A stretch of DNA of 64,000 nt. It comes from Pseudomonas sp. Marseille-Q3773. GTDB taxonomy: Bacteria; Pseudomonadota; Gammaproteobacteria; Pseudomonadales; Pseudomonadaceae. The first letter of the stretch is position 1. Each line of letters begins with the position of its first letter. Positions 15,095-25,100 of this stretch are shown piece by piece. Position numbers and translations under genes: made by a program. The notes beneath the pieces are model-generated. The model saw only the letters and a list, made by a program, of their open reading frames with translations, did not search any database and was not told the origin of the DNA. The stretch spans positions 2,108,001-2,172,000 of the forward strand of contig NZ_OU745390.1 in assembly GCF_916618955.1 (NCBI RefSeq). Direction: 5' to 3'.

Positions 15095-15761
15095 GCTGGG
15101 CCTCCTGTTGCGCGGCACGCGGCAGCCCTTCGAACATGGCGGTGTACAGCCGATACACCACTTTGGCGGCATGGACCACCGCCTGATGGTCCTCGGTTGC
15201 CTCCAGGCGGTTCATCAGGCCACGGTAAGTGGCCATATGGTCCTGGTCCAGGGCACCGTGGGAACTGAGGTAGCTGAACGCCTGGTCCGACAGGCCGAGG
15301 CTGCTCTGCAAGGTCCCGGCGGCCTGGGTCGCGAGGGCGATGCTGGTGCCTTCGAGGACGTTGACCATGCCGAACAGCCCGACCGGGTTGCCCCGGGCAA
15401 TCTGATCGTAGAGAAACGCCACCATCAGCTCGATCGGCAATGCCGGACGGCCATTCGCCACCTGCAGCGGGTCAGCGCCACAGGCAGCGATGTCATCGAG
15501 AATCCAGCGCTCATGGCCGTATTCCTCCTCGATGTACTCGCACACGGCCCCACGCAGCCACTCCAGTCGCGTCGGCAAACGTGCGCCACAAGCCATCATC
15601 AGCGGCACGGTATGCCGCACATGGTGGTAGGCCTGGGTCAGAAACGCCACATAGGCCTCGAGGCTGGCCTTGCCGGCCAGCGCGTCGCGGATGACCGGGA
15701 CGCTGAACAAAGCCGTACGTTCGTCGGCGGTTTCCTGTTGCAGCCTATCGAAGAAAAGCAT
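15081..15761 (-). CDS. Haem-oxygenase-like (HDO/TenA-like) iron-dependent enzyme
   Basis: A 226-residue all-helical protein of the haem-oxygenase/TenA-like fold, the group annotated as iron-containing redox enzymes, which includes diiron oxidases such as UndA and SznF. Candidate metal ligands appear in CEYIEEEYGHERWILDDIAA (E and H), an early helix HHVRHTVPLMM, and a late helix SHGALDQDHMATY with His. Such enzymes oxidise or cleave fatty or amino acid-derived substrates with O2. It lies 15 bases after the ligase gene, and its stop overlaps the SDR start. An alternative reading as a thiaminase-like hydrolase is less likely, as no thiamin gene is nearby. Confidence 0.8.
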   Translation of the reverse strand: MLFFDRLQQETADERTALFSVPVIRDALAGKASLEAYVAFLTQAYHHVRHTVPLMMACGARLPTRLEWLRGAVCEYIEEEYGHERWILDDIAACGADPLQVANGRPALPIELMVAFLYDQIARGNPVGLFGMVNVLEGTSIALATQAAGTLQSSLGLSDQAFSYLSSHGALDQDHMATYRGLMNRLEATEDHQAVVHAAKVVYRLYTAMFEGLPRAAQQEAQHASA

Positions 15762-15776
15762 GGCAAACCTCGCAGG

Positions 15777-17237
15777 TCATTGAAGGTCGGTTAACAAGGC
15801 GTGGTAACGCCGCAGGATCTGTTCGCGGCGTGGCCGGCCGTTGGCGGTCAGGGTTTGCCCAGCGGCGCTCAAGGGCTCGGGCAGGCGCCGCCAGGCGTGT
15901 ACCCGGGCGTAGTCCGGCAGCCCGGCATTGGCCTGGCGCACAGCCTGTTCGAGCGTGTGATCGTCAGCGTGCGGGTCCAGTGGCCAGAGCAGCGCCAGGT
16001 TGTGTGCCAGGCCCTCGCCGTAGACGAAGGCCTGGGCGATCACCCCACCCTGGGTCAGCTCGGCCTCGACCCACTCGGGGTTGACGTTGCGCCCGAAGCT
16101 GGTGCTGTACTGGTGCTTCTTGCGCCCGGCCAGGTAGAGGAAACCGTCGCTGTCGAAGTGCCCGAGGTCACCGGTCGACAGCCAGGGCTCGTTGAATGCT
16201 GGCTCACCCAGGTAGCCGAGCAACGCCGAGCCGGCCACCTGCACCTCGCCATTGTCGGCAATGCGTAGCTGCACATGCGGCAGTGGCCGCCCGACACTGC
16301 CCGGGCGCCGCTCACCGGGGCGGTTGAGACATACCACCGAGGCGCATTCGGACAAGCCGTAGCCTTCGACCCCCGGGAGCCCGCCCGCCTCGGCGCGGGC
16401 CAGCAGGCTGGGCGCCCCCCGCGCCCCGCCTACCGCCACGAAGCGCAACGGGCCTACCCGCATCAGGCCACGCTCGATGGCCGTGACCAGGGCGAGCAGC
16501 AACTGTGGCACCAGAATCAGGCTTTCGGCGCCACTCACGGCGATGGCACCCAGCAGCTGCTTGAAATCAACCTGGCTGGCGCCGCGAAATCCCAGCTGCG
16601 CCTGCGGGTACAGGGCGATGCTCGCCCCCGCCAGCAGGGCCGCATACAGGCCGAGGTTTTCCAGCAGCACCGCCAGCGGCAACACCGCCAGGTACCTGGT
16701 CGGTGCAGTCGGGCGGCTGGCGGCCTCGAGTTCGCGGGCGACCCGCAACATGGCCTCGGCACTCAGGCACACCCCCTTGGGTGCCCCGGTGCTGCCGGAG
16801 GTGTAGGTAACCTTCGCGGTGCCCACAGGCAAAGCCACGCCAGCGCTCGCTGGGCGGCTCCAGAAGCGCTCGCCGGCACTGAAGCCGCAGGCCTGCAGAT
16901 CGTCCGCGAAAGCCTGGTCGGCCAACGCCAGCAGCGCACCGCTCTGGGCCAGGCAATGGCGGCGCTGGGCACTGCTGAAGAACGCCGGCAGGATGACGAT
17001 GGGGCGTGCCACGAACAGCGCGGCCAGGTCCCAGAGCAGCGCTTCCGGGCCGTTTTCCAGCGCCAGGACGAAAGTGCCCGGCGGTGCTGCGCTCAACCAG
17101 GCCTGGCGTTGTTCGACTTCGTCCAGCAACTGGCGATAGCTGAAGCGCCCGGTAGTCCCCAGCAGCGCCGGTTGCGCCCCGCGCTGAACGGCATGCTGTT
17201 GCAATACCTCCCGGAACCGCTGGCATTCATGCGGCAT
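15777..17237 (-). CDS. AMP-dependent acyl/aryl ligase (ANL superfamily)
   Basis: A 486-residue adenylate-forming enzyme expected to activate a carboxylic acid with ATP. Motifs seen: P-loop VTYTSGSTGAPKGVCLS (A3), EGYGLSECASVVCLN (A5) and STGDLGHFDSDGFLYLAGRK (A7), then FGRNVNPEWVEAEL (A8). At the C-terminal A10 position it reads LTANGRPRREQ, with Arg where the adenylation Lys usually lies. No carrier protein domain is attached and no stand-alone carrier is encoded nearby, so the acyl group may go to CoA or stay as the adenylate. It overlaps the thermostable-hemolysin-family gene by 11 bases. That partner, with a GNAT-like fold, is a reasonable acceptor of the activated acyl group. Substrate unknown. 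Confidence 0.9.
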   Translation of the reverse strand: MPHECQRFREVLQQHAVQRGAQPALLGTTGRFSYRQLLDEVEQRQAWLSAAPPGTFVLALENGPEALLWDLAALFVARPIVILPAFFSSAQRRHCLAQSGALLALADQAFADDLQACGFSAGERFWSRPASAGVALPVGTAKVTYTSGSTGAPKGVCLSAEAMLRVARELEAASRPTAPTRYLAVLPLAVLLENLGLYAALLAGASIALYPQAQLGFRGASQVDFKQLLGAIAVSGAESLILVPQLLLALVTAIERGLMRVGPLRFVAVGGARGAPSLLARAEAGGLPGVEGYGLSECASVVCLNRPGERRPGSVGRPLPHVQLRIADNGEVQVAGSALLGYLGEPAFNEPWLSTGDLGHFDSDGFLYLAGRKKHQYSTSFGRNVNPEWVEAELTQGGVIAQAFVYGEGLAHNLALLWPLDPHADDHTLEQAVRQANAGLPDYARVHAWRRLPEPLSAAGQTLTANGRPRREQILRRYHALLTDLQ

Positions 17238-17904
17238 GGCCGGCCTCCGCCACGCTGCTCGGCAAGCCCAGCCGCTCGAACACCCCGCCGCGGGCCAGGG
17301 CTGCGTGGCCGTAACCGATGTTGCCGACGAACACCTGCGGGTGCTGCGCGTAGTAACTGCCCCATTTACCGGCGTCGCCGTTCAGCCGACCGGGGTCGGC
17401 CATGGCCAGCGCGGTGGGCACCAGGCCCAGGCGATGAAAACTGTTGACCAGGGTCGCGGCGCCGGTAAAGGCCACCCATTGCAGGGCACGGGCAGCCAGC
17501 AACCAGGTCACCGCGATGATCATGATCCGCGCACTGCCAGCGCTGAGCGCAGCCAAGTTACCCACCTCGACCAGCTGCGCACGGTTCACCGGGCTGCCCG
17601 CCACGCGGGTCACGGCCATTTCCAGCGGCTCATCCAGATAACGTTCGATAAAGGTCGCGCCGGTGCTGGCCAGGCGTATGCCCACAGCGGCCATCAGGCG
17701 CCCGTGGCTGTCATGCAGGCCGAGCAGTTCGGGCAGGTAGTGCTGCACATCGGCATGGTGGGCGCAGGCAAAACGGGCGTGAATGAACTGCTCCAGCTCC
17801 TCGCGGCCTGGCTCACCCAGGTGTTTCACGGTCAAATGAGCGAGCCGATCGCCGTGGCTGCCGATCGCCAGCGGAAACAGGCTGGGGCTGTCTGACTGGG
17901 TCAT
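17227..17904 (-). CDS. Thermostable-hemolysin-family protein
   Basis: A 225-residue protein matching the thermostable hemolysin (delta-VPH) family first named from Vibrio. The diagnostic pattern is present in order: QHYLPELLGLHDSHGRLMAA, FIERYLDEPLE, AQLVEVGNLAALSAGSAR, WVAFTGAATLVNSFHRLGL, MADPGRLN, and WGSYYAQHPQVFVGNI. The fold is, as I recall, related to acetyltransferases and LuxI-type synthases, so an acyltransfer role is more plausible than pore formation. There is no signal peptide or obvious membrane segment. ATG 17904 has AAGGGGA six bases upstream. It is the first gene of a seven-gene operon with a ligase, two redox enzymes, a TPR protein and a two-component system. Confidence 0.88.
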   Translation of the reverse strand: MTQSDSPSLFPLAIGSHGDRLAHLTVKHLGEPGREELEQFIHARFACAHHADVQHYLPELLGLHDSHGRLMAAVGIRLASTGATFIERYLDEPLEMAVTRVAGSPVNRAQLVEVGNLAALSAGSARIMIIAVTWLLAARALQWVAFTGAATLVNSFHRLGLVPTALAMADPGRLNGDAGKWGSYYAQHPQVFVGNIGYGHAALARGGVFERLGLPSSVAEAGHAA

Positions 17905-17949
17905 GGCTGTCCCCTTCAAGGTAGGTGTCGAGGGGAAGTATCGGCGGCG

Positions 17950-17969
17950 AATCTGAAGCCAATCTGAAG
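17950..17969. promoter_or_regulatory. Direct repeat, probable OmpR-family operator
   Basis: On the minus strand CTTCAGATT-N2-CTTCAGATT: two identical 9-mers spaced 11 bp start to start, about 45 bp upstream of the operon's first codon. Direct repeats at one helical turn are the hallmark of OmpR/PhoB-type regulator sites (compare the CTTAAG-type PmrA box). The operon's own response regulator (12985-13647) is the natural candidate. Confidence 0.55.
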
Positions 17970-18014
17970 TGCTACATTTGCCAAGGTCTGCAAGCGCACT
18001 CACAAGGAATAAAG

Positions 18015-18584
18015 ATGCGCCACGAATTCAGCGAAGTGCTCAACGACCTGGTCGACTATTTTCTGCTTGGCGATATCCAGCTGCTCGAGCGCTTCAAGCT
18101 GGAACACCAACTGCCCGACGACCTGGCGCATGCGTTCACCCACGGCGACAGCGGCGACCAGGCGGTGCGCGAGGGCATCGTGCTGCCGCTGGCCGGGGTC
18201 GACAACCTGCCCTACCGCATTCTGTTCACCCTCGACCAGCACACCCCGGCCCTGCGTGAACCCGGCAGCCGCCTAAAGCACCGCCGCAATGGCTATGTGC
18301 TGCGGGTCGAACACGGGGCACTGATGCTGTACACCTGGCGCATCCTGCAGCACTTCACCCCGAAGACACTGGGCGACCTGTTGGCGCGCTACCAGGTGCC
18401 GGGACGCCCGATCATCGGGCTGGACAATGGCTGGTATGACGTCGAGGTGCTGGCGGGCGCACTGGTGCGTGACGGGCTCTATGAGCCGGCGTTCGAGTTC
18501 GTGCTGAAGAAGCGCTGGAGCCGTGGTGAGGCGGTGGGCGTGGATACCGGGTATGCCTTTGGCTTGCGCGGGTACTTCGATTAA
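18015..18584 (+). CDS. Conserved-looking protein of unknown function
   Basis: A 189-residue soluble protein that I do not recognise. It begins MRHEFSEVLNDLVDYFLLGD and has a central beta-rich part (RNGYVLRVEHGALMLYTWRI). The C-terminus has aromatic/glycine character: IIGLDNGWYDVEVLAGALVR, then GVDTGYAFGLRGYFD. There is no signal peptide, membrane segment or known catalytic motif. ATG 18015 is supported by AAGGAAT eight bases upstream. It is divergent from the thermostable-hemolysin operon and shares the 110-base promoter region containing the CTTCAGATT repeats, so it could belong to the same regulon. It ends before a strong hairpin. Confidence 0.7.
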   Translation: MRHEFSEVLNDLVDYFLLGDIQLLERFKLEHQLPDDLAHAFTHGDSGDQAVREGIVLPLAGVDNLPYRILFTLDQHTPALREPGSRLKHRRNGYVLRVEHGALMLYTWRILQHFTPKTLGDLLARYQVPGRPIIGLDNGWYDVEVLAGALVRDGLYEPAFEFVLKKRWSRGEAVGVDTGYAFGLRGYFD

Positions 18585-18611
18585 TGAACTGCCGGGACTG
18601 ATCGGCTGCCG

Positions 18612-18653
18612 GTGCTGGCCCGTTCGCAGGTGAACCGGCGAATGGGCCAGCAC
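18612..18653. terminator. Strong bidirectional hairpin
   Basis: Two 16-base arms, GTGCTGGCCCGTTCGC and GCGAATGGGCCAGCAC, pair with a single G-T wobble around a 10-base loop between two convergent genes. There is no T-run. It may double as a degenerate REP-like element. Confidence 0.55.
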
Positions 18654-18666
18654 AAGCGCCCCATCC

Positions 18667-20346
<1,680 letters not shown>

Positions 20347-20527
20347 GGGGTGCCTCCGTCTTGTCGTCATGCAGGCCGGGAGCACCTCAACCGCTGTTTC
20401 ACCGTCGCACCCAGGCCCTGGGGGCTTGCTTTGGTTATGCGAAGCACGACGAGGCGGGCCGCCTCGGATCGCAGCAAGGTATCTGAAGCATAATAGGCTT
20501 TGGCGGGATATCCACTACCGGCCGCTA

Positions 20528-20938
20528 CTACGACACCGGCCCTTTCAACTCGATCTGGTTGCCATCCGGGTCATAGCAGTACAGCGATGGCCCTTCGCCT
20601 TCAGCGCCGTAGCGTTTTTCCGCAGGCGCCACTGGCACCCCCGCAGCCTGCAGGTACGCCCTCAGCGCCGGCTCGTCGAACGGCTCGATACGCAGGCAGA
20701 AATGGTGCAGGTTGCGCCCCTCGGCCCCCGGTGCCGCGCCACCAGGCTGGCCCAGCGGGCCGTCGAGGGTGACCAGGTCGATCATCGCCGTGCCGGTGGC
20801 CAGGTGGACCATGCCCAGGTCTTCGCGTACGCGGCTGACCGTGCAGCCGAGCAGCTCGGTGTAGAACGCAATACTGCGCGGCAGGTCGCTGACGCGCAGA
20901 ACGAGGTGGTCGATGTGCTTGATGGCGAACGGGCGCAT
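20528..20938 (-). CDS. VOC-family (glyoxalase/dioxygenase-like) protein
   Basis: A 136-residue vicinal-oxygen-chelate protein. It starts FAIKHIDHLVLRVSDLPRSI, where the His in IDHLVL is the usual first metal ligand. The second module holds NLHHFCLRIEPFDEPAL and the C-terminus SLYCYDPDGNQIELKG ends with the conserved Glu. All three to four expected ligands (H, H, E) are therefore present, unlike the VOC protein at 11228. It resembles the YaeR/glyoxalase-like group of unknown substrate. It lies downstream of nothing obvious and is transcribed alone, with the MHS transporter following on the same strand 181 bases later. Confidence 0.87.
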   Translation of the reverse strand: MRPFAIKHIDHLVLRVSDLPRSIAFYTELLGCTVSRVREDLGMVHLATGTAMIDLVTLDGPLGQPGGAAPGAEGRNLHHFCLRIEPFDEPALRAYLQAAGVPVAPAEKRYGAEGEGPSLYCYDPDGNQIELKGPVS

Positions 20939-21009
20939 GCCGGGCTCCTTGTGGCAGTCGGCTTCCTGTGGTCAACGTTCAGCACGATAGCCCAGCGGCG
21001 CGCCTGCCG

Positions 21010-21936
21010 CTATTCGTTCACCAGGCGTTGCAGCACGCCGCCTTCATGGCGGGCCAGGATCCGCAGCAGCTGGTCGACCAGCGCCCGGTCCGGGGAATCC
21101 AGATGGAAGTGGTGCCCGCCCGGGTGCCACGACACCTTGGCGTGGCCAGGCAAGGCGGCCTGGCGCCGGGTAAAGGCCTCATTGGTGAATGCCCCCTGAC
21201 GGCCGAACAGCAGGTAAAGCGGGCAGCGGATCTGACTGAGCAGCTCGCAGGCCTCGCGCTCGGTCAGCGGCATGGGTTCGGGCAGTACCAGGCGCGGGTC
21301 GTGGCGCCAGCAATAACCATCGCCCAACTGCAGCAGGTCGCGCAGCGCCAGCAGGCGTGCCGCCTCCTCCGACAGTTCGGTGTCCAGGCGTTCGCGACGT
21401 TGCTCCAGCGCGGTGTCCAGGTCTTCGAAGCGGCACACGTCCGCCTCGGCAAAGCCCTGCAGCTGGCTGCGCTGGACCATGCGCTTGAGCCGGTAGGCCC
21501 GGGCCAGATGTTCGACGCGGTCATCCTCGGCCACCGTGAACGGTGCCCCCATGCCGTCGAGGAAGGTCATGCTGACGATACCGCTGGTCATGGCCGCCAG
21601 CAACGATGCCACACCGGTGCCCATGCCATGGGCCAGCACATGAAACTGCCCCAGGCCCAGGCTTTCGGTCACCGCCAGCATGTCCCCGGCATGCTCCCAC
21701 AGGTAATACCCACTGTCATGGCGGCGATGATCGGAGCGGCCGTGGCCGACCAGGTCGGGGGCCACCACGAAGCAACCATCGAGCATCGGCGCCAGGCGCT
21801 CGAACGAGGCGGCATTGTCCAGCCAGCCATGCAGGGCCAGCACCGGTATACCGTCCTCCGGGCCCCAGCAGCGGACTGCTATTTCGATGCCGTTGTGGTC
21901 CAGCAAGTGGTCCCTGGGTGTCGATGATGCGCGCAT
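21010..21936 (-). CDS. Alpha/beta-hydrolase-fold protein lacking the nucleophilic serine
   Basis: A 308-residue alpha/beta-hydrolase fold protein. The oxyanion strand LALHGWLDNAASFERLAP and the strand PDLVGHGRSDHR are classical. The nucleophile elbow, normally G-H-S-M-G, reads VLAHGMGTGVAS, so the residue at the serine position is Gly. The acid and His parts are still recognisable (LLFGRQGAF...WHPGGHHFHLDSPD). ATG 21936 is preceded by AGGAAG; an upstream frame to 22065 is not supported. Loss of the serine suggests a non-hydrolytic role (lyase, dioxygenase or binding) or an inactive enzyme. The gene is intact, so decay is not obvious. It is divergent from the NEL effector gene. Confidence 0.85.
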   Translation of the reverse strand: MRASSTPRDHLLDHNGIEIAVRCWGPEDGIPVLALHGWLDNAASFERLAPMLDGCFVVAPDLVGHGRSDHRRHDSGYYLWEHAGDMLAVTESLGLGQFHVLAHGMGTGVASLLAAMTSGIVSMTFLDGMGAPFTVAEDDRVEHLARAYRLKRMVQRSQLQGFAEADVCRFEDLDTALEQRRERLDTELSEEAARLLALRDLLQLGDGYCWRHDPRLVLPEPMPLTEREACELLSQIRCPLYLLFGRQGAFTNEAFTRRQAALPGHAKVSWHPGGHHFHLDSPDRALVDQLLRILARHEGGVLQRLVNE

Positions 21937-22122
21937 GGTTAGCTTCCTGTCTAAGGCCTGGCAAGACGGCGACGCCCTACCTTGGCCCGATGCCCTGCCC
22001 GGCATTGATACCTGCCCGACCCTGGCATAGGCGATACCGACACCCGTCGAGTAGTTATGTACCACTCGTTCGCGACCTGGCTGTCATGCAATGGCGCCTT
22101 CCCCCTTGAGGAGCAACCCATC

Positions 22123-25100
22123 ATGACATCCACGACGCCGTTCCACCTGCGTCAGCTTGAGCGCACCTTGCCGCACTGGCCACGGCAGCTTGCCAGCCAT
22201 CACGTCAGCGCCCTGCTTGCCAGCCAGCGCATGGACTACTTACAGGACAACGGCCAGCCCTTCGACTGGTATGCAACGGCAACCGATGAACAACGCCAGG
22301 CACTGCAAGGCGCTATCGAGCAACGCGACCGCAGCCGCGATGCCCTGTTCGAATTGCTCAAGCCGCTAAAGGGTATCAGCGAGTTTTGCAAGCCACTGCT
22401 ACAGGCGCACCTGGGCATTGCCGAGCCGGTGGATGAGGCGGTCTATTTCTTCCAGCCATTCAAGCGCAGGCCATCGGTGCATGGCGAGCCGGAGGCCGGG
22501 TTGGGCACCACCCCAGAGGCGGATCGCTTCGAATACGACCCCAATGGCACGCCGCGCAAGGTCACATTACTGGAGGCTGCCCTGCACAATTTCACCGGCA
22601 GCCATGAAGCGGGCCCATATAGCCTGCTGCACGTCAGCCGAAGCAACCCGACGCGGCTCGTCGGCTGGACTCCCGCCAGCTTTATCGAGGCATGCCGCAG
22701 CCTGGACCTGGGCAAACAGTACCAGGCCCACCTGGCCTCGATCTATGACAGCCCAGCGCAGGCGACGCTCGCGCAGCGTTCCATCCAGGCCAGCCGCGAC
22801 GAGCTGCAGGTACAGGCTTGGATCGCCGTGCTGCGTGGAAAACTCAGCCCGGCAGGCTTGAAAGCACTTCAAAATGTGTGTGGGGGCAAGGCTCCGCCAC
22901 AGCAGAAATGCTGGCGGCTGAGCCTGTACCAGACGCCCTTGCACGAAGTACTGGTGATCGGGCGGGACGATCCCGGCAAGGTGACGCCCCGTATCGTCTA
23001 CATTCCCGGTGCGCATGATTTCCCGCTGGTCGAGTACCCGTCGGCCAGCGTTGCCGCCAGAACGCTGGCGGTTCGCCTGCAGGACGAGCGGCTGCTGCAA
23101 CACGTTATCCGTCATGCCCCGCAATCGCTGCAACCAGCACTGGCCAAACGCTTGCGACAGGACCTGTTCGATAGCGTGGTCGCGCCAAACACCCCGGCCC
23201 TCCTGCCCAAACCGTCGCCCCGCGTGTCGTATCAGACCAGCGAACTGCCTGCCGACCTGTGGGCCTACTGGTATCGGACCCATGTCGCCAGGCTCAAGGC
23301 CGATGCCGCCACCCTGGCCGTACCCACCGCCCAGGTGGACGCAAACGCCAGGCTGGAGCTACTGGAGCACTGGCTGTCGATCGGGCTGGACCTGGCCAAC
23401 GTGGCAGCCCTGTTCGTGCCTGGCCTCAATACCCTCATGCTGGCCGTAGGTGGCGCACAGCTGATGAACAGCGTGTTCCATGGTATCGAGGCCTGGGAGG
23501 CCGATGACAAGGCAGAAGCCGCCGCGCAACTGGAATCGGTGCTGCTCAACCTGGCCGTGATTGGCGCAACCGGCGCCGGCGCCAGCCTGCTCAGGCATTC
23601 GCGCTTTGTCGACTCGCTGGTGAGTGTCGAACATGCTGGCGGCGAACGCCTATGGCAACCCGGCTTTGATCGCTATGCCAGTCGCGAAATACTGCCCGAT
23701 ACGGTTTTGGCCAACGAGCAAGGGCAGTACATTCATCAACAACGACATTTCATCCGGCTCGATGGTGGGTTGTATGAGCAGGCCACGGACACTTCCGGAC
23801 AATGGCGCATCATTCACCCTGACAACCCAGAGGCGTTCCGCCCTTCCGTCCGCCATGTGGGCGAAGGCGCCTGGCGCGCCATGGCAGAACACCCGCTGGA
23901 CTGGCAGCAACACCAGTTGCTCAGGCGCATCGGCCCGATAACGGACAACCTCAGCGATAGCGACCTGGCCACAGCGCTACGCTGCACCAACACCGATGAG
24001 CAGGTGTTGCGCCAGACGCATGTCAGCGAAGCACAAGCACCGACGCTGCTGACCGATGCGCTCGAGCGCCTGGCCATCGATCAACAAGCCACTGAACTGA
24101 TCACCCGGGTCCGCCATGGCCTATCAGTGGCGTTCCACCCGCAGCATGCTTTACGGGCCTTGCTCGAACTTCCCGGCTGGCCGGCCGACCATGTATTGAA
24201 AGTGTTCGACGGGCCAGAGCCGTGGGGCCAGGCTGTTATCCATGGCGACACCACGGTGCCTTCACCGGTGGTGATCGAGGTGACCCGTAACGACCTGGAA
24301 CTCGGCAAGCTCAGCCAGACCGTACTGGACCAATTGCCGGAGCCGGCAGCAGAGGCATTGGTGCCCAACACCCACACTGCATCACGCGCCCGGGCACTGG
24401 ACGCTTTGCTGGCAGACCATCTGGCCGCGCGCCGCGATGCACTGTTCGATGCTCTCCAGCGCAGCAGGCTGCAGCCCCTGGATAGCGCTGCGCAAGCGTT
24501 GCAACAACAATTCGGCAGCCTTCCCAACCGGGTACTCAATGCAATCGTCGCGCAGGCGAGTACGCTGGAGAGAACGCGCCTGCTCAGCAACCGCGTCCCC
24601 CTGCGCATCGCCGAAGAAGCCCGTGTGCACCAGGCCCACTTGCGCCTGGACCGCGCTCTGCTCGGCCTGTACCGCCCGACCCTGGCCAATGCCGACAGCC
24701 AACGGCTGGCGGCGGCCTTGCTGGCCGAACAACCCGGTGCCAGCGCTGCCGAGCTCATGGAAATGGCACTTGCCGACCGGCAGCAGGCCGCGCGGCTGCT
24801 TGGCCAGCAGCCGATCCGGCCCGGCTACCGCTCGCCTTTGCGTCTTGCCGACGGACGCCTTGGCTACCCCTTGAGTGGCCGAGGCAGCTGGCGCGACTGG
24901 GTCAGGTTGGGTGGCACCTCTATTGAAGAGCGCAGGCTGCAAGAGCTTTACCCCGCGCTTTCCACGCCACAACGTCGTGCCCTGCTCGCCCAGTTGCGCC
25001 AACGCGGAAACGTCGCGGAGCAATTGAGACATATTCAGCGCGAACGGGCAGCGCTGGACCAGAGCCTGAGCTCCTGGCGCGATGAGGCCGAAGGCGAAAC

